26,283 nt of DNA from a virus. This document shows, piece by piece, positions 6,632-12,773 of this stretch (position 1 is its first letter; each line of letters opens with the position of its first letter). The position numbers were made by a program, and so were the translations under genes. The stretch covers positions 1 through 26,283 of the IMG/VR virus record IMGVR_UViG_3300022200_007276; one strand, given 5' to 3'. A model generated the notes under the pieces. That model did no database searches. It saw nothing but the letters and a program-made list of their open reading frames with translations, and was not told the DNA's origin.

Positions 6632-6738
6632 AATTTAAGCCTCGCTAGGAGTTCTTTGATAGCTGCCTGATACACTTCATAGGGAAGATTAAGACGAACC
6701 AGACGGGCCTTTTCTCTCTCGTATTCTGACCAGCTCAT
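6628..6738 (-). CDS. Small helical protein (36 aa) coupled to the initiator
   Basis: ATG 6736-6738 overlaps the stop of the preceding micro-ORF (ATGA), and its TGA overlaps the initiator GTG start (GTGA). The product MSWSEYEREKARLVRLNLPY continues with a helix VYQAAIKELLARLKL. Double coupling supports a real gene although no strong ribosome site is present. Its length and helix suggest a small partner of the initiator, but the function is unknown. Confidence 0.55.
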   Translation of the reverse strand: MSWSEYEREKARLVRLNLPYEVYQAAIKELLARLKL

Positions 6739-6833
6739 AGCGCGATCAACACCAGCAACAATGACCCAACCAACACACCAATACAGATTCTTTTAATGCT
6801 CATATACCAACCGTTTAGTTCGCTATGTCTCAT
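6735..6833 (-). CDS. Single-pass membrane micro-protein (32 aa)
   Basis: AGGTGA precedes the ATG by four to five bases. The product has a polar start (MRHSELNGWYMSIKR) and a strong membrane helix (about 16-32) that runs to the end. It is the first ORF after the terminator at 6844-6869 and is coupled to the next ORF. An internal ATG at 6801-6803 could give a 22-residue form. Function unknown. Confidence 0.5.
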   Translation of the reverse strand: MRHSELNGWYMSIKRICIGVLVGSLLLVLIAL

Positions 6834-6843
6834 AATTTCACCT

Positions 6844-6869
6844 AAAAAAAGACCGCCCGAAGGCGGTTA
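6844..6869 (-). terminator. Intrinsic terminator inside the leftward operon
   Basis: On the minus strand ACCGCC / GGCGGT forms a 6-bp stem with a TTCG tetraloop, followed by seven T. It separates the regulator gene 6879-7286 from the replication genes, like lambda tR1. Replication genes must be reached by read-through or by a promoter I did not find. Confidence 0.85.
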
Positions 6870-6878
6870 AGGGAGTGG

Positions 6879-7286
6879 TTATCCTACTTGCGCTAATAGC
6901 TGAGCGCGTTCTAGTTCAATCTCTTTTAATCGTTGGTCAACGGACTTCTGACAAACCAGCAACCCCTTCGAGTAAAGCTCGGCCCACTGGTCAATAGCTG
7001 TGTTACCGCATATTTTTTGCAGCTTTATTTGTCTGGTGCGGCTCATGTATTTGGGCCGGTCGTTGTTGTCTGCGTTTAACATGCAGTTCAACTCACCAGT
7101 GCTAATAATCTTTTTCTCGCCAACGCTAAGAAGCTCAGCAACTACCCGCTGTGTTCTGTGTACTCTTGCGTAACGGATGCAATACCTGAAAGCCGCTTGT
7201 TCTGTGGGCAGGTGTGCTATTTCCTCATAAGGCATTTCACGCACTTCACTAGAAATACACCCCATTAATGGCAATGATGTCTGCAT
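6879..7286 (-). CDS. Putative DNA-binding regulator (135 aa)
   Basis: I do not recognise a named family. The central part reads like a helix-turn-helix: FRYCIRYARVHRTQRVVAEL, then LLSVGEKKIISTGELN, followed by RPKYMSRTRQIKLQKICGN, a pattern resembling a phage regulator that recognises DNA with the RVVAELLSVGEKKI unit. The C-terminus is a charged helix (VDQRLKEIELERAQLL) that could dimerise. It is placed downstream of cro and before the terminator, where lambda has cII. Three phased decamers lie directly upstream of its start and could be its own operator. Confidence 0.5.
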   Translation of the reverse strand: MQTSLPLMGCISSEVREMPYEEIAHLPTEQAAFRYCIRYARVHRTQRVVAELLSVGEKKIISTGELNCMLNADNNDRPKYMSRTRQIKLQKICGNTAIDQWAELYSKGLLVCQKSVDQRLKEIELERAQLLAQVG

Positions 7287-7290
7287 GTGT

Positions 7291-7320
7291 TTGCCCTCGT
7301 TTGCTAACGTTTGCTTACGC
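7291..7320. repeat. Three phased 10-bp repeats upstream of the regulator
   Basis: TTGCCCTCGT, TTGCTAACGT and TTGCTTACGC follow each other with an exact 10-base period, one helical turn, immediately upstream of the ATG at 7286 on the minus strand. In minus-strand reading they are AGCAAACG-like units. Such phasing suits cooperative binding on one DNA face. The role (operator, nut-like site or other) is not known. Confidence 0.55.
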
Positions 7321-7355
7321 TTTACTACTTAAATAAAAACCCCTTACGGGACTAA

Positions 7356-7382
7356 AGTTTTTTAACAACTGGACAGATAGAT
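7356..7382 (+). repeat. 27-bp inverted repeat, left copy
   Basis: Left arm of an inverted pair around the plus-strand gene 7430-7837. It matches the reverse complement of 7837-7863 at 25 of 27 positions, with core AGTTTTTTAACAA and end AGATAGAT. The two differences are both C/T. A minus-strand CCCGTAAGGGG plus T-run (about 7333-7351) just outside may be a weak terminator. Confidence 0.8.
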
Positions 7383-7429
7383 AATGGTTGGTAACACTTA
7401 CTCTCCACATAGATATAAGGAGATACATC

Positions 7430-7837
7430 GTGACTAAACAGATTGAAGTCTGCGGCATGACTGATTTTGTATTTGAGGCAACCGACAACCCTAAAGTGAA
7501 AGTAATGATGGTTGCTGACACGAAAAAAAACATTTCGGGAAGCCTTGTTAATCCAGAGGCACTAGGACTGATCCTTGAACAGGCCTTAACACTCGCCGCG
7601 CAGTGGTCACAAGACCCGAATTTAGCGATTCATGAGCTAACGGGGCCAAGCCGACACCTTCCGGTAAGTCATGTCTCAGTTTCCATGGTCCCCGATAATC
7701 GAGAAGTGCTTTTAAACTTATTTGTTGGTCAAGTTCAGATGTCATATCTAATCTCCATTGACGCACTAATGAGCGGGCTTCAACCCCTACTTTCTACTCT
7801 CGACTGGAGCGGAGTTCATGAGATAAAACCCAATTAA
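7430..7837 (+). CDS. Counter-oriented accessory gene (136 aa), moron-like
   Basis: GTG start chosen because AAGGAGA lies seven bases upstream; earlier in-frame codons have no such site. The product (MTKQIEVCGMTDFVFEATDN...) has no motif I recognise. It has no signal peptide or membrane segment and looks like a mixed alpha/beta soluble protein with an alternating-strand C-terminal half (VSHVSVSMVPDNREVLLNLF). It reads opposite to all surrounding genes and lies between inverted repeats that start near its promoter region and at its stop codon. This is the layout of a moron: a separately expressed cargo gene, often useful to the lysogen. Function unknown. Confidence 0.75.
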   Translation: MTKQIEVCGMTDFVFEATDNPKVKVMMVADTKKNISGSLVNPEALGLILEQALTLAAQWSQDPNLAIHELTGPSRHLPVSHVSVSMVPDNREVLLNLFVGQVQMSYLISIDALMSGLQPLLSTLDWSGVHEIKPN

Positions 7838-7863
7838 TCTATCTATCCAATTGTTAAAAAACT
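7837..7863 (-). repeat. 27-bp inverted repeat, right copy
   Basis: Right arm of the inverted pair (see 7356-7382). It begins on the last base of the TAA stop of the enclosed gene. The bases outside the two arms do not show a convincing target-site duplication. Confidence 0.8.
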
Positions 7864-7924
7864 CTGGTTATTTGAAGTACCAGAAAACTTTTGAAAACTC
7901 TTTAGATACTTGTCTAGTGCAATT

Positions 7925-7953
7925 CCATTTGGGAGAGGATGGCAACCAAATGG
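7925..7953. other. 8-bp inverted repeat downstream of cro
   Basis: CCATTTGG and CCAAATGG form a perfect 8-bp stem with a 13-base loop, 23 bases past the cro stop on the minus strand. There is no T-run. A nut-like RNA hairpin or a protein-binding site is possible; I see no clear boxA beside it. Confidence 0.4.
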
Positions 7954-7975
7954 CTAAACAGGTGGCTAAAAGGCT

Positions 7976-8161
7976 CTAAGCGGCAGTCCTCCTGCCACGT
8001 TTAATTTCGTAAAAAGAAGGCCCGCTAGCCTCTATTACGAAGAAGATTTCTCTCTTTGCTTTGATCATTAAGGAAACCGCGCCCTGGGTTACACCCATGA
8101 CTTCAGCGGCTTCAGTTTGTGACCGCTCTTCGCAGAACTGCTTAAGTGTTATTTCTCTCAT
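7976..8161 (-). CDS. cro: Cro-like repressor
   Basis: A 61-residue protein closely patterned on lambda Cro: EITLKQFCEERSQTEAAEVM, then GVTQGAVSLMIKAKREIFFVI, then a strand with SFYEIK and a basic tail. The helix-turn-helix spans about residues 13-33 (QTEAAEVMGVTQGAVSLMIK). It is the first gene of the leftward operon, read from the promoter at 8169-8197. It should bind the 15-bp operators in the switch region and turn down early transcription. Confidence 0.9.
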   Translation of the reverse strand: MREITLKQFCEERSQTEAAEVMGVTQGAVSLMIKAKREIFFVIEASGPSFYEIKRGRRTAA

Positions 8162-8168
8162 GTGACCT

Positions 8169-8197
8169 ATATTAGTTTAACTAATTAAGGTCGTCAA
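8169..8197 (-). promoter_or_regulatory. Leftward early promoter (PR-like)
   Basis: On the minus strand TTGACG (8192-8197) and TAATAT (8169-8174) are separated by exactly 17 bases. The promoter drives cro and the replication arm. Operator 1 (8171-8185) overlaps the -10 box, and operator 2 begins inside the -35 box. Confidence 0.85.
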
Positions 8198-8235
8198 TAG
8201 TTTTGCTAATTGAATAGTATATTAGGTTGGCTAAT
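8171..8235. promoter_or_regulatory. Three switch operators at 25-bp spacing
   Basis: Three 15-bp near-palindromes share the half-site ATTAG: ATTAGTTTAACTAAT (8171-8185, perfect around its centre), AATAGTTTTGCTAAT (8196-8210) and ATTAGGTTGGCTAAT (8221-8235). Their centres are 8178, 8203 and 8228, exactly 25 bp apart, as in lambda-type tripartite operators. They lie between the divergent cro and cI-like genes. Confidence 0.85.
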
Positions 8236-8236
8236 A

Positions 8237-8476
8237 ATGAGAGACATGACGACAACTAAGCGTGGCACGACCACAGAAGAGAAAAAACGCGAAGGGGCTT
8301 TTATTAAGCGCCACTACCTCGCGGCCAAAAAGTCCGATCCCGGTCTATCGCAAGAGAGCCTTGGTGGAGAAATGGGCGTAACGCAGACCTTGGATTGCCT
8401 GGTTAATTCTCCAGCGCCCTCTATGCAACAAATCAGCCTCCTCCCCCACACATGGGAAAGAAACCGCCAGCACTAA
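8237..8476 (+). pseudogene. Truncated CI-like repressor
   Basis: The first half is the DNA-binding domain of a lambda-CI-type repressor: EEKKREGAFIKRHYLAAKKS, then PGLSQESLGGEMGVTQ, with LSQESLGGEMGVTQ as the start of the helix-turn-helix. Right after GVTQ the expected recognition-helix pattern is lost (TLDCLVNSPAPS...), and the frame ends at 79 residues. A full CI would be 200-240 residues with an S24 autocleavage/dimerisation domain; none follows in any frame before the next gene. A start at ATG 8246 is also possible. I infer a broken repressor, though a short functional variant cannot be excluded. Confidence 0.65.
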
Positions 8477-8559
8477 CAACAAATATTTCCTTATCATCCA
8501 TCGACCCTCTTTGCCTATCAGTGCAGCTTCAACTCTACCACCAACCCATTAAAATAATT

Positions 8560-8599
8560 ATTAGTAAAACTATTGACTAATATAATTAGCTAAACTAAT
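8560..8599. promoter_or_regulatory. Two operators over the rightward promoter (OL-like)
   Basis: ATTAGTAAAACTATT (8560-8574) and ATTAGCTAAACTAAT (8585-8599) match the switch operators and again have centres 25 bp apart (8567 and 8592). No third copy is seen 25 bp further left. The stretch 8477-8559 before them shows no gene. Confidence 0.8.
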
Positions 8600-8601
8600 A
8601 T
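8573..8601 (+). promoter_or_regulatory. Rightward early promoter (PL-like)
   Basis: TTGACT (8573-8578) and TAATAT (8596-8601) with a 17-base spacer. The layout mirrors the leftward promoter: same -10 box, an operator of the same sequence type over the spacer and -10, and the same spacing. It should drive the whole plus-strand block from 8634 to about 15345. Confidence 0.85.
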
Positions 8602-8633
8602 TACCCCATACCAGCCTAAACGGAGATGGGGAA

Positions 8634-9026
8634 ATGAGATTAAAAGAGCTACCACATACTGACCAAGAAGTAGCTTATCCAATCATCGAGAAGATACACA
8701 GCTATCACGGTTCTTATGATTTGTTGAACTTCGCCAAAATGGATGACAAGCAAACAGACAACTATATAGAAGTCTGGTTTGCCAACATGCCAGCCCACCT
8801 ACTCGAAGATGTTTACCACAACGCCATGCTTGATAACACGATGGCTAAAGACACCATTATGCAGCTTTACACGTCCCCTAAGGATAAGGCAGAGACAGAG
8901 AAAGAGTTGCTTAGAAACGCATTTAGACGGCCTCACAACAACCCACAAGACCAGCAGTCATGGGCGCAAAGAATTGAGGAATGCGTAAATCATTTGTTAG
9001 CAGATACATGGAGCGATGTCGGATGA
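8634..9026 (+). CDS. First gene of the rightward early operon (130 aa), unknown
   Basis: ATG 8634 follows GGAGATGGGG at a good distance, about 30 bases after the promoter -10 box. The 130-residue product is acidic to neutral and mostly helical (EKIHSYHGSYDLLNFAKM, then a segment MPAHLLEDVYHNAML), with no cysteine-rich or membrane part. The position would suit an antiterminator (lambda N) or a host-takeover protein, but it lacks the arginine-rich N-terminus of N. I do not recognise the family. It overlaps the next gene in an ATGA junction. Confidence 0.75.
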   Translation: MRLKELPHTDQEVAYPIIEKIHSYHGSYDLLNFAKMDDKQTDNYIEVWFANMPAHLLEDVYHNAMLDNTMAKDTIMQLYTSPKDKAETEKELLRNAFRRPHNNPQDQQSWAQRIEECVNHLLADTWSDVG

Positions 9027-9235
9027 AATACAAAAAAAGCATAGAGGCAATGTTTAAAGCGGGCCGCGTGAGAGCGACGGCAGTAACACCCGACCATGTA
9101 AGAAATGCGGAAAGATATATCAATCTGGCGGTAGCACGCTGCGAAGAAGAACGGCCACCCTATTACCTAGCGCAAGCCGCCTACAACGACGGTTTGAAAG
9201 GGTTAAGGCATCCTAGCCATAACGGTGTAGCGTGA
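9023..9235 (+). CDS. Small basic phage protein (70 aa)
   Basis: I start it at ATG 9023, which overlaps the upstream TGA (ATGA); ATG 9008 would add five residues. The product MKYKKSIEAMFKAGRVRATA continues with PDHVRNAERYINLAVARCEEERPP-type helices and ends in a GLKGL...NGVA tail. Basic and helical, it may bind nucleic acid. Function unknown. It ends in a TGATG junction with the next gene. Confidence 0.6.
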   Translation: MKYKKSIEAMFKAGRVRATAVTPDHVRNAERYINLAVARCEEERPPYYLAQAAYNDGLKGLRHPSHNGVA

Positions 9236-9492
9236 TGAAAATAGATGAAAAGTATTCAGTTAGCACCGACAAGTATAACTGGATTATCACAGAGACTTAC
9301 TTAGGAAAAGACAAAGACGGTAATGATAAAAGTCATACCAGAGACCATTTCTTCCCTCGGTTGAGCTGGTGCGTTAACTGGCTGATTAACAATAACTGTA
9401 AGCAAGCAGAAACGCTTGAAGAAATAAAAGCGGAGCTGCAAAAGGCCGAAGAAATTTGCCTAGATGTTTTGCACAAGGTTCCAAAGTTTTAA
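9235..9492 (+). CDS. DUF5405-like phage protein (85 aa)
   Basis: Start at ATG 9235, sharing a base with the upstream TGA. The pattern MKIDEKYSVSTDKYNWIITE, then GKDKDGNDKS and a helix LSWCVNWLINN..., ending in a ...LEEIKAELQKAEEI coiled segment, resembles small early phage proteins of the DUF5405 type: two beta strands followed by helices. These occur widely in early operons of siphophages and P2-like phages, with no known activity. Confidence 0.6.
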   Translation: MKIDEKYSVSTDKYNWIITETYLGKDKDGNDKSHTRDHFFPRLSWCVNWLINNNCKQAETLEEIKAELQKAEEICLDVLHKVPKF

Positions 9493-9524
9493 CAAAGGCA
9501 CAAGTGAGCCTATAGGAGAGAACA

Positions 9525-10226
9525 ATGGCTAATCTAGATTTATGGGAAAAGGTTTGCAAAACCGACCCGGATTATACAAAGCACGTTGCCCAGCGTGGCG
9601 GGTATACCTCCATTGCCCCCCAATACCAAATCAAAGAAGCGACAGAGCACCTTGGCCCCTACGGATCTGGATGGGGGTTCGAATCATGTGATCTTGATTT
9701 TAGCCAGCTAGAAGCTACCGGCCTCGTGGTTGTTAGAGCTGTATTCTTCTATGTGTTAGGCGAGCGTCACACCTTCCCTATTAACAACTCATGGCCAGTA
9801 AAGCTTGGCTCTGGGGACAAGGCTAGGGTTGACCCAGAATTTGCCAAGAAAGCTGAAACAAACACGATGAGCAAGGCTCTTTCTAAGCTTGGCTTTAGTG
9901 CTGATGTTTTTCTTGGTGAATTTGATAACCCTGATTATGTCGAGGTTGTGCAGAATCAATACGCGCTAGAAAAAGCAGAGAACAAACTAGAAGAAAAAGC
10001 CAAGCAGGAAGCCCAGTACAAAGAATGGGTTGATAAGTCTGTTAACACAATAAGCACAGCTATCAGCCTTGGCGAACTAAAGGGTATTTACCAGTCGTTG
10101 ATTAGGAAGGCTGGAATAACTAAAGATATTGTGGCGGTTAAAGTTTTCACTGACGCAAAAGACGCAAGAAAACTAGAGCTGGAGGCTGGAAATGACGCAT
10201 CTGTATCAGATAACAGAGCAGCATAG
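9525..10226 (+). CDS. Single-strand annealing recombinase, Rad52/Sak3-like
   Basis: A 233-residue protein preceded by a GGAGAG ribosome site. The first 145 residues have the hallmarks of phage annealing proteins of the Rad52/Sak3 group: YTSIAPQYQIKEATEHLGPY, GWGFE, a beta-sheet core (LVVVRAVFFYV), and the KKAETNTMSKALSKLGFSAD helix with VFLGEFDNPDY after it. The C-terminal 80 residues are a charged helical tail (KLEEKAKQEAQYKEW). It would pair single strands for phage recombination, helped by the SSB two genes downstream. No exonuclease partner is visible in this operon. Confidence 0.8.
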   Translation: MANLDLWEKVCKTDPDYTKHVAQRGGYTSIAPQYQIKEATEHLGPYGSGWGFESCDLDFSQLEATGLVVVRAVFFYVLGERHTFPINNSWPVKLGSGDKARVDPEFAKKAETNTMSKALSKLGFSADVFLGEFDNPDYVEVVQNQYALEKAENKLEEKAKQEAQYKEWVDKSVNTISTAISLGELKGIYQSLIRKAGITKDIVAVKVFTDAKDARKLELEAGNDASVSDNRAA

Positions 10227-10686
10227 AGAGCTTCAAGTACTGGCCGACTCTGAAGAAATTACAGCCGAGGCAATTGCGGATACTTTCGAGGCGCTTGAGG
10301 GCGAATTCAAAGAGAAGGCTTTGTCAGTGGTTCATGTGATCGAAAACATGCAGTCAGATGTTGATTCCGTAGACCGCGAGATTCAACGCCTAACCAAGAG
10401 AAAAACAGCCCTAGCTAATAGGCGAGATTCTATCCGCGAGTACCTTAGAGGCAATATGGAGGCATCTGGGATAATAAAGATCGAGTGTCCACTGTTTGCC
10501 ATTACTTTGGCCAAAGGAAGGGACGTTGTTTTCATTGAAGACGAGGATCTTATTCCTGATGAACTGGTAGAAGTCTCCGTTATTAGCAAGCCAGACAAGC
10601 GCGAAATATTAAAGCGGTTAAAGGCTGGCACTGATGTACCTGGCGCAAGAATAGAAAAATCAAAAACTAGCTTGAGAATTAAATAA
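10192..10686 (+). CDS. Gp157-family phage protein
   Basis: A 164-residue protein with ATG inside the end of the annealing gene (35-bp overlap) and GGAGG seven bases upstream. It has the typical layout of the siphovirus Gp157 family: an N-terminal helix, a long coiled coil (about 25-85) with MQSDVDSVDREIQRLTKRK, then a strand-rich C-terminus with DEDLIPDELVE and a terminal ...KTSLRIK. Gp157 proteins sit beside annealing proteins and SSB in many phages. A role in recombination or host interference has been suggested, but no biochemical activity is established. Confidence 0.85.
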   Translation: MTHLYQITEQHRELQVLADSEEITAEAIADTFEALEGEFKEKALSVVHVIENMQSDVDSVDREIQRLTKRKTALANRRDSIREYLRGNMEASGIIKIECPLFAITLAKGRDVVFIEDEDLIPDELVEVSVISKPDKREILKRLKAGTDVPGARIEKSKTSLRIK

Positions 10687-10695
10687 GGAGCACAC

Positions 10696-11142
10696 ATGGC
10701 ACGCGGAATTAACAAAGTCATTCTAGTAGGAAACCTCGGCAATGACCCAGAGAAAAAAGCTATGCCAAGCGGTAACGCTGTTACCAATATAACCATAGCA
10801 ACATCTGAGTCATGGAAGGATAAGCAGACCGGACAACAGCAGGAACGTACCGAATGGCACAGAGTAGTTTTCTTTAACCGTCTGGCAGAAATAGCGGGCG
10901 AGTATTTAAAGAAAGGCTCCAAGGTTTATATCGAAGGTTCGCTTAGAACAAGAAAGTGGCAAGACCAAAGCGGCGCTGATAGATACACCACTGAGGTTGT
11001 AGCCAGTGAGATGCAGATGTTGGATTCGCGTGGAGATGCTGGCTCTGGGGCGGGGAGTTCCCCGCCGAACGTGAATGGTGACGGCGACCACCAACCAGCA
11101 GAGTCGCCAGCTAATTTCGACGACTCTGAGATTCCGTTTTGA
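10696..11142 (+). CDS. ssb: Single-stranded DNA-binding protein
   Basis: A 148-residue SSB. The OB-fold opens with [17 protein letters not shown] and continues with [10 protein letters not shown] and [17 protein letters not shown], all diagnostic. The linker is glycine- and proline-rich (about 112-135) and the end is the acidic tip DDSEIPF, which binds partner proteins such as recombinases and primase. AAGGAG lies seven bases before the ATG. It protects single strands during phage replication and recombination. Confidence 0.95.
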   Translation: MARGINKVILVGNLGNDPEKKAMPSGNAVTNITIATSESWKDKQTGQQQERTEWHRVVFFNRLAEIAGEYLKKGSKVYIEGSLRTRKWQDQSGADRYTTEVVASEMQMLDSRGDAGSGAGSSPPNVNGDGDHQPAESPANFDDSEIPF

Positions 11143-11573
11143 GGCAGGTAGGGGAAATAATCAAGCCGTTAATTAATATCCCTGAAAGCCTTGGTGAATG
11201 CTGGGACTGGCAGGGAAAAGTTAACAAGGCGACAGGGTATGGGCATAAGCAGTTAGGAGGAAAAACACTCCTTGCTCATAGATGGGTTTACTCCATCTTT
11301 GTTGGCCACATCCCACAGGAAATGGTTATAGATCATTTGTGCGGAAACAGAGTTTGCGTCAACCCAAAACATCTTGATGTGGTTAGTCAGCAAACAAACT
11401 GTCGGCGCGGAGAAGGAGCCAAATTAACGGTAACCCAAGCCAAAGAAATAAAACAAAAGCTTCAGTCTATTAAGTGGGGCCAGAGGGGAAAGCTAGCAGA
11501 AGAGTATGGAGTATCTCCTGGCCTTATAAGTGACATCAAATACGGCAGAGCTTGGTCTGACGTTACATTCTGA
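11139..11573 (+). CDS. HNH endonuclease with C-terminal HTH
   Basis: A 144-residue protein. No ATG or GTG lies near the beginning, and TTG 11139 overlaps the SSB stop, so the start is uncertain. The HNH_3-type core is clear: [11 protein letters not shown] (His47), [17 protein letters not shown] (Asp65-His66, Asn75, His78), with CWDW upstream. The C-terminus ([14 protein letters not shown], then [18 protein letters not shown]) is a helix-turn-helix typical of homing-type phage HNH proteins. It is likely a free-standing homing endonuclease inserted after ssb. Its target is unknown. Confidence 0.85.
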   Translation: MRQVGEIIKPLINIPESLGECWDWQGKVNKATGYGHKQLGGKTLLAHRWVYSIFVGHIPQEMVIDHLCGNRVCVNPKHLDVVSQQTNCRRGEGAKLTVTQAKEIKQKLQSIKWGQRGKLAEEYGVSPGLISDIKYGRAWSDVTF

Positions 11574-11582
11574 GGCATGGAT

Positions 11583-11774
11583 ATGAAACCATTACTAATA
11601 CTAACCGCCCTACTCCTAACAGCCTGTAGTGATTTTGATGCAGATATACAAGAGCTAAAGGATAGGGGGAAGCAAGAGATAGTTAACGAGTGTCAGGACA
11701 ATGGCTATTTTAAGTATGGAATACTGACATTTGGCTGCCACCAGATGTTCGTGGTGGGGGAGTTAAATAAATGA
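11583..11774 (+). CDS. Small lipoprotein (63 aa)
   Basis: I choose ATG 11583 because GAGG lies seven bases upstream; an in-frame ATG two codons earlier is less well placed. A signal sequence MKPLLILTALLLTAC ends with the lipobox LTAC (Cys15). The mature part is short and charged with two further Cys (NECQDNGYFKYG, then TFGCHQM), which could form a disulfide. An outer-membrane or periplasmic lipoprotein expressed early fits superinfection exclusion proteins such as Llp or Cor, but there is no sequence proof. It overlaps the next gene by four bases (ATGA). Confidence 0.75.
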   Translation: MKPLLILTALLLTACSDFDADIQELKDRGKQEIVNECQDNGYFKYGILTFGCHQMFVVGELNK

Positions 11775-12007
11775 ACAGAAATTTACACGTAGCAACAAGC
11801 CCGCTCACCGGAACTATTTTTGTAGGAACAGTTTTGAAAGACGGTCGAACATGGGGAGCGAACAAACAGGATGTGACGATTGAAGCGCTGGTTGCTGTTG
11901 CGGAACATGCAGTTCATTTTGGTGAGAAGACGGGTAAGGCAATTGAGATACGAAGGCCCGATGGTACTCTGGAATACACGATAAAGGTTAGCCAGGAGAG
12001 CGCATAA
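11771..12007 (+). CDS. Small phage protein (78 aa), DUF7446-like, first before the attC-like array
   Basis: The product begins MNRNLHVATSPLTGTIFVGT and continues with LKDGRTWGANKQDVTIEALV, a pattern I associate with a widespread small phage family (DUF7446-type). It has beta strands, then a helix AVAEHAVHFGEK, then IEIRRPDGTLEYTIKV. Its TAA stop is embedded in the outer arm of the first attC-like site, as in integron cassettes where the ORF ends at the attC. It is therefore either the last ordinary early gene or the first cassette. Function unknown. Confidence 0.7.
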   Translation: MNRNLHVATSPLTGTIFVGTVLKDGRTWGANKQDVTIEALVAVAEHAVHFGEKTGKAIEIRRPDGTLEYTIKVSQESA

Positions 12008-12061
12008 CCCTGAGCACACGGGCGGAGCGTAGCGGAGTCCGCGTGCTGTGAATTGTTATGC
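12002..12061 (+). other. attC-like site 1 (60 bp)
   Basis: Outer arms GCATAAC (12002-12008) and GTTATGC (12055-12061) are perfect reverse complements. Inside, GAGCACACGGGCGGA pairs imperfectly with TCCGCGTGCTGTG around a short loop, leaving unpaired bases as in real attC sites. The size equals that of many integron attC sites. The right arm supplies an ATG (12058). Confidence 0.75.
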
Positions 12062-12072
12062 CGGAGACAGAC

Positions 12073-12276
12073 ATGATAGACAAATGCATACACCCAGATT
12101 GTGAGTGTCTGGATTATTGCGAAGCAGTAGACCCGCACTCGAAAACCCCGACAGTTGATTGGGTGGAAAGAAAATCGTTGGCCGAAGAAAATCTGCGCAC
12201 ATGCTCCCCTGATGACCGCAAACATTGGAGAGCGTGCCTGGCCGAAGCCAATGACCATATTGGAATTAGCAGGTAG
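12073..12276 (+). CDS. Cassette ORF, Cys-rich small protein (67 aa)
   Basis: GGAG lies about six bases before ATG 12073; an in-frame ATG at 12058 within the attC-like arm is the alternative. The N-terminus has four clustered Cys with His (MIDKCIHPDCECLDYCEAVD), a possible small zinc site, followed by a helical W/R-rich part with one more Cys. No known family. It sits alone behind attC-like site 1. The 84 bases after its stop (12277-12360) hold no gene and show only weak inverted repeats. Confidence 0.6.
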   Translation: MIDKCIHPDCECLDYCEAVDPHSKTPTVDWVERKSLAEENLRTCSPDDRKHWRACLAEANDHIGISR

Positions 12277-12360
12277 TGTTGGCCGATGACCCCAGCACCG
12301 CACAGCGGGCGCGTTGCCTACAGCCACGGCAGAGCGGATTCTGCGCCGGAGACGTAACCG

Positions 12361-12438
12361 GCATAACCCTGAGCTAACCGGAGAACGGAAATGAGTGAAA
12401 CGAATTGTAGTGAGTCCGTGTTGAGCGACTTGTTAGCT
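12361..12438 (+). other. attC-like site 2 (78 bp), overlaps an ORF start
   Basis: Outer arms GCATAAC (12361-12367) and GTTAGCT (12432-12438). Inner arms GAGCTAACCGGA and TCCGTGTTGAGC pair with small bulges. Its first 14 bases are identical to site 1, and GTAGTGAGTCC near its right arm recurs in site 8. The ORF 12391-12720 reads through its right half. Confidence 0.65.
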
Positions 12439-12720
12439 GTGATTGAGCCACAGCCGCCAAAGGGTATTAGATATATATTGGGCGGAGAAACCTGGCTGCC
12501 GAAAGAGAAGCAAAGCCCGGTTAGACTGCATTGTGAGGAGTGGGGAAACCTTGGGCCCATGGAGCTTGACCCAGAAATAAAGCAAAACAAGGCCGGGTTT
12601 AGAGTGAGATCATCAGACTTTTTGGCCCCAGAAGGTGCTCATGGCTACACGCAAGTTGATGGCATTTATTATTGGACAAAATCTAGCTGCTATGAGCTGT
12701 ACAAAGCAGAAAACAGCTAA
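12391..12720 (+). CDS. Cassette ORF of unknown function (109 aa)
   Basis: ATG 12391 with GGAG ten bases upstream lies inside attC-like site 2, so the first 16 residues (MSETNCSESVLSDLLA) are encoded by the site. A GTG at 12439 right after the site is an alternative start. The rest (PKGIRYILGGETWLPKEKQS..., then FRVRSSDFLAPEGAHGYTQV and IYYWTKSSCYELY) looks like a globular beta-rich domain rich in aromatic residues. I do not recognise a family. Between its stop and the next ORF is a hairpin TTACC/GGTAA (about 12740-12758) in place of a clear attC. Confidence 0.65.
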   Translation: MSETNCSESVLSDLLAVIEPQPPKGIRYILGGETWLPKEKQSPVRLHCEEWGNLGPMELDPEIKQNKAGFRVRSSDFLAPEGAHGYTQVDGIYYWTKSSCYELYKAENS

Positions 12721-12773
12721 CACTGCGATTCAGAGGTAATTTACCTTTCTAACGGTAATGAGGAATTGAAACC

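Noticed and set aside
7348-7870. Insertion-sequence interpretation of the inverted repeats
   Set aside because: The enclosed gene shows no transposase motifs and the bases outside the repeats do not form a convincing target duplication, so I call it only an inverted-repeat-bounded unit.
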